This document shows, piece after piece, positions 1-12,063 of a DNA stretch of 64,000 nt. Both the position numbers and the translations under genes were made by a program. The stretch is from Glebionis coronaria (taxonomy: Eukaryota; Streptophyta; Magnoliopsida; Asterales; Asteraceae). The stretch lies in NCBI GenBank assembly GCA_025667525.1, contig JANFOE010000582.1, forward strand, positions 124,001 to 188,000, given 5' to 3'. The notes under the pieces were generated by a model that had not been told where the DNA came from, did not search any database, and was given only the letters and a program-made list of their open reading frames with translations. The stretch's first letter is position 1; each line of letters starts with the position of its first letter.

Positions 1-328
1 TCGTCTTCTAATTTTCTTCTTTTAGTAGACTTGGTTCCTCGACTTCGTTAAACTTCCGTCTTTAGACTTTTTCTTCGATAAATCTTCAGAATAGGCCTTT
101 AACTTCCGTTCTTCTTGCACTTTCGATCTTTTGACTTCGTCTTTTGTCTTTTTCTTCGATAAATGCCCGTGAAAGCCCGTGTTTTCTTCCTTTTTCATAT
201 TTTTGTCCTAAAACACAATAAAAACACAAACCACGCATAATTCCGACTTTTACCACATAAAATACACGTTTTGGTCTAGTTATTATTAGAAATAAGTGGT
301 AAAAAGATAAGTGTTTTCACACTTATTA
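1..328 (-). mobile_element. Partial gypsy-type LTR, minus orientation
   Basis: This stretch is a diverged copy of the last 330 bases of the LTR at 49773-51405: both share the phrases 'cacaaaccacgcataattcc', 'gttttggtct' and 'aataagtggtaaaa' in the same order. Its right edge ends in an LTR-like TTATTA where the other copy ends in TATCA. The junction at 328/329 cuts straight into copia gag coding sequence and has no polypurine tract beside it. I therefore read it as the 5' LTR (or a solo LTR) of a minus-strand element inserted into the copia element to its right; the remainder lies outside the window. Confidence 0.65.
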
Positions 329-2753
329 GGTTTCATGACGTATACTTCCACATATGTCACATCCAGGATAGTGTTCACACTCATCAAAGTGATGGTCATA
401 GAAGCCATAGTACTTGCAAGGAGGAAATGGTCTGAAACTCTGAGGAGTGTCTCTGGGTTTGGGTTCTGGTCTCCTAGAGGACTTGTAAGGAGTTTTAGAC
501 CTTAATTGAGTTCTGGTCTTTTGGACAGCTATGGTATCCTCATATTCTCTAGAGGTGTGTTCATGGACTCGCATATGATACATTTGGGTTTCTTTGAACA
601 ATTTTCGGACAAATGATTTTTAAACCCACAATGTTTGCAAGGCCTGGATAAAGCTCTCCCTTTTGAGCTGCTTGAACCTTCACCAAGAGAACTAACAGAT
701 GGATCGTATGCCCGAGGTTTGATTTGTTCTTTCACACCTTTAACTTCTTCCATAAGGGTGAGGAGAAGTTTCTTTGTGGGTGAAAGCTCTTCAGTGGGAG
801 GAATAGGTTTGGCAGGTTCTTTGGCCACAAAAACCTTTTTGTGTGCTTTCTCAGTAACTCTGAGATTGGATGTCCCAGAGGTTTTTATGGCAGGTTTTGG
901 GTTAAATAAGGAATCAGATGGATCAGCACCAGCAATTTTGGTAAGGCTGGTGAGGGTCTGGAACCATTTGAATCCTTATCAGAGTCATTCTCATCTATAG
1001 AGGTGGAAATAGGAGAAGGATCCTCTGAGCGGACAAATTTTACTTTGGCCACTAGTATATGGTTTTTAAACCTACCCTTACCCCCTATTGCTTGAACCAT
1101 ATCCGCTGGAATGCCTTTAGCAACCAATTCTTCCATAGTGTATTGACCTATGTTTCATTTTCCAATAGCTCTTCTAAGTTCAGCATTATCATCAGTTAAA
1201 GATTCATTTTCAATGGAAAGTTTGCTGACTTCATTTTGCAGTTGATTAGCAAGATTCACAAAAGGTTTGAGATTTGTTAACTCAGATTGACAAAGATTTA
1301 ACTCAGTTTTAAGATTACGAAATTTGTTTAACAAGTTCTTTCTTTGTTCTTCCACAAAATGGAGGTCATCCAAGGTGTAGTCACTGACATGGTCTCTATC
1401 AGGACCTTCAGGCCTAGAAAGCAATCTATGTACCTTTTTCATGGTGATGTCCACCCATTGACCAGATCTTGCTTCACTTTTACCAACAGCTGGTTCCTCA
1501 TCAGCGACGGCCATAAAATCTCTGACAGTAGTGGTTCCTTCATCCTCTGATGTAAGAGGTTCATCATCCCAATCGAAGGAGGCAGCGATAAGACCCTTTT
1601 CAGTCTTTTTGCTATCTTTTTTCTTTGCTGCTTCATCAGCCTTTTGATTTAGTTTCACCAACTCATAGTCAGAGTGAGAAGTTCGCTTGAAGGGAGATGG
1701 AGAAAACTTCTTCTTGTTGTTGTGATCATTGCTGGATGAGGGGAAGTTTGGAGAGGAAGTCTTATTTGACCAGCAGTCCTTTTGGAAGTGACCAGCTTAA
1801 CCACATGTGTAGCAAATCACTTTGGACTTGTCAGCTTTGGCTGCTCCGACTCTGCCTGATCTCTTGTAGTATCTCTTTTGATCAGCAAGAAGAGCTTTGT
1901 CATAGAATTATGCATGCAACTCATCGAGAAATTCTTGACTACTTCTTGTATCTTCTTCTATGTCAGAGTCGTTGTCCTGAAAAGAATGGTTAGCAACAAG
2001 AGATTCCGAACCAGAGATATGGGTGGTAAATCTATCAGTCTCTGATTTGTAAATAGAATCAATCAGCCTTTCTTCATAGTTATATCTACCAAACAGTTGG
2101 GCCAGAATATCATTCTTGATTGCATTATTTGCTCTTAAGGTCTGGTTTAAGCTAAGCCATTTCCTAGGTAAGTTGTTTACAAAAGTGGCATTAACCTCAG
2201 CCTTAGGTAGAACAACACCATTGTTTCCTAAATCATTCAACAAAATTTTAAGCCTAGTATAAGTTTGAGCAACAGTTTCAGTTTCTAAAGCTTTAAAAGC
2301 GTTAAACTTGAGTCTTAGGGCTTAGATTTTGGTTTCTTTTGTTTCTTCTGGACCTTCAAACCCTAGAACCAATTCAGTCCACATTTCTTTTACAGAGTTG
2401 CATTTGACAATGGACTTCATAATGTTCTTGGGTAGGCAAGAGACTATGATACTTTTAAGTCTCTTGTCCTGGTTAGCCAGACGTCTATCTGCTGGAGACC
2501 ATTGCTTAACACGCTTCTTAATGGGTCTCTCAAGGGTAGAGGAAACAGCCAGAGGCACATAAGGTCCATTTTCTAATATTTCTATCAAGAAAGGTTCTAA
2601 ACCGTCTAAGTATATTAGAAATTCACTTTTCCAGCTAGAATAGTCTTCTTCATCGAAGGCTAGAACATTGGACACATGTGACCCTCCTCGAACATCAAGA
2701 AGTTGGGAAAGGTCATCATCATTATTACTAGGGCTTACAACAGGTGTAGGCAT
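329..2753 (-). pseudogene. Copia element 1: decayed gag (UBN2-type) polyprotein
   Basis: The minus strand reads, in order, a Ty1/copia gag start (MPTPVVSPSNNDD at 2753), a UBN2-like capsid stretch with the motif DEEDYSSWKSEFLIYLDG, a helical segment rich in Lys and Glu, a first zinc knuckle near 1800, a long linker, and two further knuckle-like clusters (CKHCGFKNHLSENC near 600-650 and a CDICGSIRHE end near 330). The frame is broken several times. The first knuckle reads CYTCG, stop, AGHFQKDC, so the codon after the Gly is now TAA. Gag forms the retrotransposon particle; this copy cannot make it. The rest of pol is cut off by the LTR at 1-328. Confidence 0.85.
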
Positions 2754-2906
2754 GGTAGTAGTAGATGTGGTGGCCGAAGCGTTAGTCGAAGTATTAGCTT
2801 GACTAGATTAACCAAAGGGTGGTGGTATAGGAGGCATAGTTTCAGTCATATTTGGATCTTGATTTTAAAAACAAGAACGGTTTATAAAAATTTTATAAAT
2901 CAAACC

Positions 2907-2918
2907 GCTCTGATACCA
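2907..2918 (-). promoter_or_regulatory. Primer binding site of copia element 1
   Basis: On the minus strand this reads TGGTATCAGAGC, the complement of the 3' end of plant initiator-Met tRNA. It sits two bases from the LTR edge at 2921, which fixes the element's orientation as minus and makes 2921-3779 its 5' LTR. Confidence 0.9.
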
Positions 2919-2920
2919 AT

Positions 2921-3779
2921 TGAAAGTCCCAAAATACAACCATTACTGAAACTATAACTCGTATAAAAACGAATACACAAAGAAATACTTTTTAAATGAG
3001 TAATGTTTTATTACCTGTTATAAACAACGTATTACAAAGTGCTATGAATACACCCATTGAATGACAATAAGAAAAGAACCCTAGAACAAGTAAACTTGAT
3101 ACGAGACTCAAGTTTACAAGTGAACCTATGAGTCGCTGGTAGACAGCTGAGGGCTTAGAGGTTCCAAAGGGAGAAAGAAACTTAGATAATTTTTCCAAGC
3201 ACAAGGGTTGAATATCTCTTCTTTCTCCCTCCTATTTATAGTGGTACGAGGTTGCTTCCTTAGTGGGAGTAGTTGATACGTGTCATATTCTGAGTGGAAG
3301 AGTACAACGTATTAAATGCATGTCCATATTGAGACATACCTTTAAACTACATTAAGTGAACAGTTCTGCCAACTGTTCACTTTTGTCCCACTAGGTCGTA
3401 CTAGGCTTTATCTTGAATCTACTATTTTGTCCCGCCCAAAACACTTGGGGATTCTCCCACCTAAACTATAAATGGTAAGGCAAGTCTCTGCTTGCTTAAG
3501 TCTTCATAGGGTTGTAAGTGATCTCTGAGTATTGTCATCTCAGATATCCTTGAACACCAGTACATTCCTTCTACATCCCAGCTTGTCCATAACTGCTGGT
3601 GAGTATGACTTTAGATAATCTTTGACTTCTCTTTCGTTGTCTTTGACTTGAATGTTCCTGGTGTCCCAGTTGAGGCTTTGTCATCCGCTGGTCTGGTCTC
3701 TGTCGCTGGTCCTCTCAGCGACACGTAAAACTTAGTCTAATTTAAACAAATCTAGACTGGACCATAGTTAAAACTTTCA
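2921..3779 (-). repeat. 5' LTR of copia element 1
   Basis: An 859-bp LTR bounded by a perfect 7-bp terminal inverted repeat (TGAAAGT...ACTTTCA). On the minus strand a TATA box (TATAAATAGG) lies near 3231-3240. The outer flank at 3780 falls within coding sequence of copia element 2, so element 1 inserted into element 2. The partner LTR is outside the window. Confidence 0.85.
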
Positions 3780-6178
3780 TTGGCCCAGCACTACTAACCT
3801 TCATGACATAAAGCCCATGCTTTTGAACACCTTGTCCTATGAATTTTCTATCTTTTACGATTTTGTTATCTTGTTCGGAAAAGATGACCTTACACTTATC
3901 GTCACAAATTTGACCTATAAGTAAACTAAAACCTAAGTTATCTACATGCTCACATTTTCAATGGTTATGGAGTCAATAGAAACCATACCTTTTGCCAATG
4001 ATGTTACCACGTAGTTCACTAGCGAAATTGACGTTACCTCCATTATATGCTTTGTAAGAGGAGAATAAACATTAATTTCCCATCATGTGTTTAAAACAAC
4101 CAGTATCCTTAATCCACTCGTCGGGCTCTAATTCAATTCCTAAGCGTATCTAGGTAACAACACAAAAAATAAAATATATGGTCCCCAAGATCTCATGGGT
4201 CCAAAGTTGTTAGTTCCAAACATCCCTTGCATTTGGTTGGGATGCATGAATGGAGGACACATACACCACAGAGAAAAAGATTGTTGTTGAAAATTGTTCC
4301 AATTGATCGGAGTATTTTGGTGTCCATTTTTCATAGGTGTTATAGACCTTGATCTAGAATGATTGTTGTTTCTAGGTGTGGTGTTTTACTTATAGGTCTT
4401 GGTTTAGAATGATCATTGTTTTTAGGTGCATGTATTTTACTTCTAGGCCTTGAGTTGTTTCTTACTCTCGTAGGAGGAGTAGTTGATTTCCTCGTAACGT
4501 CTTTCATTCCCACTAGAGGTTTGCTCAAAGGTGTGTAGAACATACTAAACTCCTTTCATTGATAATTGGTACTTTAGCTTTATTAATGACAAGGTGTTTT
4601 GTCCCTTTACCTAAAATAGATTTTTCAAAAAAAATCTCGGGTTTTAGCTCTTCTATCCGCGGTTCACTACTGTGGTTCCATAATTATAAGGAACCACGGA
4701 ATACAATCTTGAGCCGCAGTCAGTAGACACTTTTTTCTGAAAACATAACTTGTTTAGTTTCACTTGTAGATGTTGCATCAGTATTAAAACCCAAACTAAG
4801 TTTTTCTTCTTAGTGAATTTGTCTACTTAGCATATCATCAAGATCATTAGTTTTCCAACTTAATGGATGTGCTCTTGAGATCTTCTTTTTTTGGCTAAGG
4901 TTTTTCACAACATAGACATCAAAATCAACTTCTTTATTTTTCACCATTTTAGATAATTTACCTTTTAGCTCACTAATCTCATTTTCAAGTTTAGCCTTAG
5001 TTGATTTTAGCAATTTATTCTTTTCTATGAACTTTAGACTTAATTTGCATAGATTCGCATATTGACTCTCTAATTCTAAATCGTCTAAAGAGGAACTACC
5101 GTTGCTATAGTATTCGGTTTCAGAATGTACATCTTTTGAAGAATAAGCGATGAGACACTTCTCGTCTTTAGCATTTTCCTCACATTCTTCACCACTATCA
5201 CTCCCAGATCCTCTAACGAACGCCGTGTGATTCTTGTCACGAGGTGGCTTGGAACATTCACTAATTAGATGATTCGGATCATCGTATCTATAACACTTCC
5301 TTTCACTTTGGTCGTTCTTGACGAATCAGTTCTTCGAGAATGGCTTCTTGTCGTTGCTAGGTTGTCTCACGTATTGACCTCTTTTCTGGAAGAACTTCTT
5401 GAAGTCTCTAACCGCCATAGTATATTCTTCATTTTCACTATCGGAGGATGAGCTTTCATGATCACTATGCACTTTCTTGGCCTTCAGTGCTAGAGAATTT
5501 CTTTCACTCTTTCTCTATCTCCGGGTCCTTCGAGAATATCATATCTTGAACTTTCAAGTTACCAACAAGTTCATCGAGTGACAATGTGGTGAGATCCTTT
5601 GATTCTTCAATCGCCGTGACTTTAGCTCTTCACTTTGGATGCAACCCTCGAAGAAACTTCCTAACATTGTTCTTGCTAGAAAAACCTTCATCAAGTGCTT
5701 TTAGACTAGTAATAATAGTATTAAATATAGCAAATACACTATCAATAGTTTCATCTTCTAAGATGACAAATTGTTCATATTGTTGAACAAGAAGATCTAT
5801 TTTGCTTTCTATGACTTGACTATTACCTTGGTGAGTTATCAAAAGAGTTTGCCAAATCTCTTTAGCGGTTTTACACATAAAAAAATCATACTCTTTTTTA
5901 GGTAAAGCATTATAAATAACCATTTTAGCCTCATTATTTTTAGCAAGTTTCTTTTTAGTGCCATCATTAGAGTTTTCAAAAGAAACTAGTTCTTTCTTTT
6001 TAGAAGCTTAATTATATTGCAAAGGTAAAAAATCACCATTAGTAATAACATGCCAAAGATCTAAATCTTTTGATTTCACATACGTCTTGAATCTATTTTT
6101 TCAATAAATAAAGCTATCGGTTTTAAAGAATGGTGGTCTTTGCATAGATTGCCCTTCTAGGTACTTATTGGAGTCCAT
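3780..6178 (-). pseudogene. Copia element 2: decayed gag, protease-like and pre-integrase region
   Basis: Read on the minus strand it begins MDSNKYLEGQSMQRPPFF at 6178 and runs through the gag core (5923-5630: WQTLLITHQGNSQVIESKI), a defective knuckle (CYRYDDPNHLISEC, the second Cys replaced), a coiled-coil Lys/Glu region (about 4810-5013), a Met/Asn-rich linker (HPNQMQGMFGTNNFGP) and the start of the protease and gag-pre-integrase domain (DEWIKDTGCFKHMMGN, then HGLYVMKVSSAGPM). Stops and frameshifts interrupt it throughout, for example in the first 30 codons. Everything beyond the pre-integrase is displaced by the insertion of copia element 1 at 3780. Confidence 0.85.
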
Positions 6179-6230
6179 GGATCGATCCAAGATGTAATAT
6201 TAAAATATACTTCAAAATCTTGAATAACCA

Positions 6231-6243
6231 GGCTTTGATACCA
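6231..6243 (-). promoter_or_regulatory. Primer binding site of copia element 2
   Basis: The minus strand reads TGGTATCAAAGCC, one base different from the usual initiator-Met tRNA match, two bases from the LTR start at 6246. Confidence 0.8.
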
Positions 6244-6245
6244 AT

Positions 6246-7188
6246 TGTAGAGACTAGAAGGGGGGTTGAATAGTTTCACTAGTTAAAAGATCTAAAAGAT
6301 CAGTTTATAAAAATCCTTTTCAAAAAGTTAGATTCGAGTGTTTATATGAAACCTTCTTATGCCCAATATGAACAAGTGATAGTGATGTTAAGCTAATGAT
6401 TACAAAATATATGCAAGAATGAATAAACAATGTAAAGAGGTAAGGAAAGAAAAGATCAAACCGGACACCAAGGATTTATAGTGGTTTTGCCACGAAGCTT
6501 TATCTTCGTCCCTACTCCACTCCGCGAGTATCCTACTTGAGAGTTCACTTATCAACAAGATCCTTGAGGAGGAGAAACCTTACGCATCGCTTAACCAATC
6601 ACCAACTCTAAGTTAGAAGTCGAGCCCTAATCTTAGCTAGGACCAATCTATACCAATATACTTCAAGGCCTAAGTATTAACCATAATAACTACAAAACTT
6701 CCAAATTATATACAACAATTTGGATTTTCACAATGACACAATAAAGTTTGGATCTTGATTAGATTCTTGAACTTGACACAACACTTCAAGAATGAAAGTG
6801 TTCTTCTCTTTGCACTTTAGAGGATGAGATGGGAGGAAAAAGATTCACTTCTTAAACAAGTATAATCGACAAAATAACCGAGGATCTGTGTGATTAAAGA
6901 AGGGTTTTGAATCTGAGAAAGTGTGTGGAAAAGAAATGAAAATAAAATCTGGAAATGATATGAGAAAGGTCTAACGGCTCTTTTTGGGCGCGACTCATTA
7001 AATAGCCATGTGGTTCCTTATCGATAAGGAATCGTCGGCCCTTATAATGAGCCGCGTACCCTAGAGTACGCTCCATTTTGTCCTGTAGTGGGGAAACTCC
7101 ATCTGGTGCATATTTTATCCAAAGGGAATATCTTTTATTCATTTGGAATATCATATTTTCATATTTCCATTTTCTTTTTAATAAAACA
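6246..7188 (-). repeat. 5' LTR of copia element 2 (outer edge uncertain)
   Basis: The LTR begins TGTAGAGACTAG directly beside the primer binding site. The outer edge is set at an ACA at 7186-7188, the first sensible match to a TG...CA terminus, but no second LTR or target duplication is in view to confirm it. Inside are an 18-bp perfect palindrome (7014-7031) and a short hairpin just downstream with arms GCGTAC/GTACGC. Confidence 0.6.
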
Positions 7189-8122
7189 TTTTCTTAAATT
7201 AATTTGGTTGGTTTCAGTTATGTTTTATCTACTTTCTTAGTATACATGCTCCGTGGCGTTTTCTCTTATTTGCCTAGTTGGTTTTTGGTTGTTGCTTATT
7301 TTTTGGCATGCTTGTTCCTATTTCTTTCGTGTGTGTGTGTAAGCTTGTTTTAGTTTGGGGTGAGATGGTAGGCCTATAGGGGTAGTTGGTTCTTGTTCAT
7401 CTGTCTGCTTCGCCTATAGTCCAGCTCTTTGCTCGATGTGGTATGTCTTGTGCTTGATATGTATTGCTTGGCTAGTGGTGGGGTTCGCATTTATGTTTTG
7501 TCCCTTTGATGTTGCTTTATCTTTCTTGGTTTGCCACTTTAGTCTCTCTTTTTCTTTTTGACATGCTTTAGGTTTATGTGTTTGCTTTGTGACTCGGTGT
7601 GATCTTTTGTTTTATATGTTTTTCGTTTCGTTTTGTTTGATGATCGTTTTGTCCTATGAATGTCAGGTACTTTTTGGACTCGTCTATTTGCCATGTGTTT
7701 TTCTTGTTGTTGTTTGCATTATGTATCATCGCTTCTTTTTTCCTCTCATGTCTTGTGTCTTTTTCTCTATCTTGTTGTTGAGATAATACATATACATTTT
7801 ACTAAAAAATGAAAATAAATAATTAAAAGTAAATAATTAAAAATAAATAATTAAAAATAAATAAATAAAAATAAATAAATAAAAAAAAATGATAAAAAAA
7901 ATATAATCGGCCTTTTAGCGTTTTTCTTCTTCCTTCTCTTAGTCGGAGGTCTACTTGAAAGCAGTTTCCTTACCTTTGGAGGGGCATAATCTGCTTAAAT
8001 CTTATCTCTCAGCTTTGACGAAATTAAATATCGTTATGGTTGTTGTTTGGGTGTGAAAATAACATTGGATTTCTCGTACGGCATTTTTAAAATAATGTGT
8101 GGGGCGTTGCTGTTGTTTTATA
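7189..8122 (+). other. T-rich non-coding stretch with an A/T-rich tail, possibly a LINE 3' end
   Basis: The strand shown is strongly T- and G-rich from about 7200 to 7790 and ends in a tail of repeated AAATAATTAA/AAATAAATAA units (7800-7900). Plant L1-type LINEs often end like this, but I see no reverse transcriptase, so the call is tentative. The open frame at 7589-7786 is an effect of T-richness and looks like a membrane protein only for that reason. Positions 7910-8120 show nothing recognisable. Confidence 0.3.
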
Positions 8123-8381
8123 TATTCCTTCGGTCCCAATATTATTGTCTATGTTTTTTCTTTTTAGGTATGTTCCAATTTAGTTGTCCATTACTAATAA
8201 TGGAAAGAAAAGTTTGAGTAAGTTTACTATATTACCCTTGATTGTAATACTAATTACAAAATTTAAAGAAGACTTAAATTAATTAGCTAAGGGTAAAATT
8301 GTCATTTTGTCAAAAACTAAAAGAAAATTGTAATAAATGTATGTTTTTTAAACTGTGTGTTTTTTGTGGATAGAGAATAAT
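8123..8381. mobile_element. Mariner/Stowaway-like MITE, right end cut off
   Basis: The left terminus reads TATTCCTTCGGTCCCAATAT followed by TATTGTCTATG, the typical terminal repeat of plant Tc1/mariner MITEs. The right end (GTGGATAGAGAATAATT) is the imperfect inverted match of the inner part of that repeat and stops where the LTR at 8382 begins, so the LTR appears to have inserted in the right terminal repeat. There is no coding sequence. Confidence 0.6.
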
Positions 8382-10850
8382 TGTAACGACCCACTTTGAC
8401 AAGAAGGCCGTTATGTCAAAATCATGACGTGTCATCAAGCATAAGGCATCAAGTCATAAAGACATAAAAGACCAACAGAAAAGCCGGAATCAAACATCGG
8501 CTTCCATCATAAGCTCAACATGAAATAAAGTAAAGGAAATCTATAGGACGAAACATGTGTCTAACAATTGCATAAGTATCAACAATTTATTAAGGAAGGG
8601 AGTCTATGGGTAGCTCTCATCCTAAGCACACACTATCATGCCCAAATCCCGTCTTTAGGTACCTGCCGTATGAGACATGAAAAGAAAAATACGGCTCAGC
8701 AATACGCTCAGTGAACGGATATAAATATAAGATAAGTAAACATAATAGCAACGGAAAGAACATCGATGTCCTAAGGAAAACCTGGGAGATAAGTTGTGAA
8801 GAATATAGAGTAACAGATATATCATGAATGTTATAATTAATATAAGGAAATGCCCACAGGCTCATATAAGTCATAACATGTCATGCATAATAATATCGTA
8901 AACATGCGCATGATAAATAGAGGGGTTGCCTCATCATGCAATAGAGGGGTGACCTCTAATAATAGTAACCTGGGTGAAGGGATCAGCTCCAATGTGATGG
9001 GGTGTAGAGCACACACCAAACCAATCACCTTGTACGTGTAAACATGTAAACTAGGATGCACACATACGCCCCGAAATAATAATAATAGCCAACTAACAAA
9101 TAGAACATGTAACATGAAGGGACGCCGCGAGAAATCACTCTCGTCGCGAAATAGTCATAACATAAGTGCCTCATATGTCATGGTCATGGTACCTTCATGA
9201 CTAGGTGGTCAATCATGTATATCATGGTCATGCATGTAAATAGCTCAGGCAGTATGTGGGTCATAAAATAAAACTAGGGGAAATCATAGCAGTCGTGAAA
9301 AGATCTATAACATGAAATTGGGGAGAACATGTAGCATAGCAATCGGGAAATCCTAATCATGAAAAGAGATGATTGTCCCTACTAAAAGGACGGAATATCC
9401 GTACCTTGTGTCCAGTAAGCAGTGAGAGAGATGGATAACGGAAATGAACTACTCCAACTTCACGTGCTCTACATGTTAAAGGACGTGTATGAGTTACTTG
9501 TTCATGGTATGAGTTACTTGTTCATGGTATGAGTTACTTGTGGTATGAGTTACTCGTTCATGATTTATCGTGTCTTTCCTTCTTTAGTAGGTTTCTAATT
9601 TTTGTAGCTTTCCTTAATGTTATATGTTCATGTTTTCCTGATTAGTGTATTTCATGATTGGTGTATTGTTATACTTTGGTATTTCCATAAATAGTAACTT
9701 TCTAAAAATAGCAGGTTTCCATAAATAGTAACTTTTTAAAAATAGCAGATTTCCATGAATAGTAACTTTCTAAAAATAGCAGGTTTCCATGAATAGTAAC
9801 TTTCTAAAAATAGCAGGTTTTCATGAATAGTAACTTTCCAAAAATAGCAGGTTTCTATAAATAGTAACTTTCTAAATATAGCAGGTTTCCATAAATAGTA
9901 ACTTTTTAAATATAGAAGGTTTCCATAAATAGTAACTAGCTCGCTTTTAATTTACGTAGGTGACTTAACTTGTTTCAATATATAACGATTTTAATTTATT
10001 AAACCGAAATCAATAAGCCGATTACTTAATAAGCCAATTTTAATAAACCGAAGATTAATTAAGCCAATTTTTAAATAAGCCAAAAATAAAATAAGCCGAA
10101 CAGTCAAATAAGTTGAACAGTCAAATAAGCCGAACAGTCAAATAAGTCGAACTGTCAAATAAGCCCGAAAGTCAAATAAGTCAAAATTAATAAGCCGAAC
10201 CCATTGGGGCTCTCGGCTTTCCGAGTAATAAACCACCAAGACACCCCTTTGGGGTTTCGGTTTGGTCCGAACAAACACACCCGAGCCAAAGGCTCATCAA
10301 CAACCATGGTTCCATTCTTGTTTGATTTTGTAAAACACCATTTCAATGTATTCATTTCTTTACCATTTTAATTCGTAGATGATTTCTTGAAAACTAAATA
10401 AAAGATTAAGGTTTGAGATATACTGAAAGAGATTGAAGCAAGGAATGAATAAACACGAACACCACATGTAATAATCAAGATCAAAAATCAAAGCTCTCCT
10501 CCCTTTTTTCTTCCTTGTGGACGCCGGCTACATACACCCCTTTTAAGGTTTTTATTTTTTTTTCTTAACTTGTTACAAAAGAAGATGTGAAAAGTGTTTT
10601 GTTAGTAATTTTCTAAATGGACCGGGCCTTGGGTCAAAAGTAACTTATAAGGCTTATGCCTAACACAAAGCCCGTTTTATTTATTTCGCGTCATAACTCG
10701 TGTGCTCGTGTGTTCGTATATTCTTGGATTTTTAATTTCTTGTTATATCTTGTCATGTCGTATTTAATATACGTATTTACTTGTCGTGAATTAATTAAAT
10801 ATTAAAAGTTTTAATTTAATGGTATTTTCATGCGGGTAGATACGGAGAAA
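8382..10850 (-). mobile_element. Probable solo gypsy LTR, minus orientation
   Basis: It starts TGTAACGACCCAC at 8382 and matches, as reverse complement, the LTR at 43857-45373; for example both carry the phrase CCGTACCTTGTGTCC. No primer binding site or polypurine tract is attached, and a MITE and a decayed cellular gene flank it, so it looks like a solo LTR. The right edge is not resolved: I found no 5-bp target duplication, and candidates lie between 10577 and 10850. A possible TATA region with a transcript-like leader reads leftwards from about 10550. The open frames here (for example 8617-9115) are chance. Confidence 0.6.
9682..9935. repeat. 34-bp tandem repeat inside the LTR
   Basis: About seven head-to-tail copies of a 34-bp unit, each containing AATAGTAACTTTCTAAAA and ending in a GCAGG-type motif. 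A shorter direct repeat of about 20 bp (TATGAGTTACTTGTTCATGG) precedes it at 9487-9560. Degenerate units of the same kind occur at 44040-44115 in the related LTR. Confidence 0.9.
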
Positions 10851-10952
10851 TAGAAAAATTGGGTGAATTTTGACTAGAAAATGAGTTGTATAAATGAAAT
10901 AATAATACTAGTAGATCGAAAAGAAAAAGGAAAAGGAAAGGATATGGTAATG

Positions 10953-12063
10953 GTGGTTACTAGTAATACAGTCCGAGGAGGAGGAGTATCATAGAACAAG
11001 AGACACCAGCGTGAAATATGTGAAGGAGCAGTGAGTAAACAAGGGGAACGGTTTCTAACATCAGTAGCAACAAAAAACAATAATAATCCATCTTTAACTG
11101 CTAAATTAATCCGCAAATTTATTGCCTCTTGTTCCAAATCTGTTGCTCTTGATGTCATTTCTCACCACGTTTCTCCCGACAACACCTTTCCTCGTGGAAT
11201 ATGCGAAGGAGCAGTCTCCACTCGCATTCCCTGTATGTACTAGTAACCTCCTTCTTCTACTTTCTCTTTTAATCCACTTACTTTTTTATTACTAATCTAT
11301 TACTATTATGCTTCCCTTTTGCAGTTTTGCGGGTGTTTGTTTTGATGCTTATGAAATACTAAACTCATATAAGCTTAACCAAACACCCAGCTAATCATCT
11401 TTTGTATTTTATCTGTCTAAACTTGATTTATACTTTGAAATCAGTACAACATCATGGGTCAAATGGAACGCTAAAGTTATTGCTGATATCATTGCTTCAT
11501 TTTACAAGCATCAAAGACTTGATGAAGCACAAACACTAGTTTCACAAGTGGAATCAAAATTAGGGACTAAAGAACGACAGCTTTGTAACTCTATTGTAAC
11601 TTAATAGAGTTTCATTCCAAGCACCAATCAAAGCAAGGGATATTTTATTCATATGACCTTATCAAACAACTTCCTTCATATTCCTCGTTGAAAGCGTTGC
11701 TTCAAATCTTGAACCATGATGAATCTACTCTGGTTCAAGAGTTGATTGATCCATTGGTTTTGTCCGAAGTCAACTGCTTCAGAACTTAGGCTTGATTTGC
11801 ACGGAATGCATTTGGGCTCAGTCTACTTAATTTTATTACAGTGGTTCCAAGATCTACCGATGATGTATGAAACAAATAATTACACTATTCAGAATAAGGT
11901 TACCGTGGTATGCGGTGCAGGCAAACACAGTATAATCAGAGGTGAATCACCGGTGAAAGGACTGGTTAAAGAGATGATGATACAAATGAAAAGCCCCATG
12001 AAGATTCATAGGAATAACGTGGGGTGTTTTGTTGCAAGGAGAAGTTTTCATACTTCTACATAA
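10953..12063 (+). pseudogene. Broken plant PPR-Smr gene (At2g17033-like)
   Basis: Three remnants of one gene family are seen in order. The first is an N-terminal exon (about 11010-11235) reading GERFLTSVATK...LTAKLIRKFIASCSKSVAL. The second (about 11445-11600) reads SWVKWNAKVIADIIASFYKH...LDEAQTLVSQ, followed by two stops. The third (11746-12063) is a C-terminal Smr domain with ELRLDLHGMHLGS, VTVVCGAGKHS and RGESPVKGLVKEMM. The middle PPR repeats expected in the family are missing and the frame shifts near 11600 and 11790. The family is thought to act on organellar RNA; its resemblance to the At2g17033 type is from memory. It is tail-to-tail with ATR. Confidence 0.7.

Noticed and set aside
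2992..3204. Open frame in copia 1 LTR
   Set aside because: Lies wholly within the LTR and has no recognisable motif.
7589..7786. Small membrane-protein-like frame
   Set aside because: Hydrophobicity follows from T-rich DNA; no homologous motif and it is next to an A-rich tail.
8382..8391. Pairing the LTR at 8382 with the one at 43857-45373 as one element
   Set aside because: They lie in opposite orientation with ATR between them; they are family members, not the two ends of one insertion.
8617..9115. Open frames in the LTR at 8382
   Set aside because: They lie in LTR sequence that also occurs inverted at 44.3-45.4 kb, where the frames are not kept.
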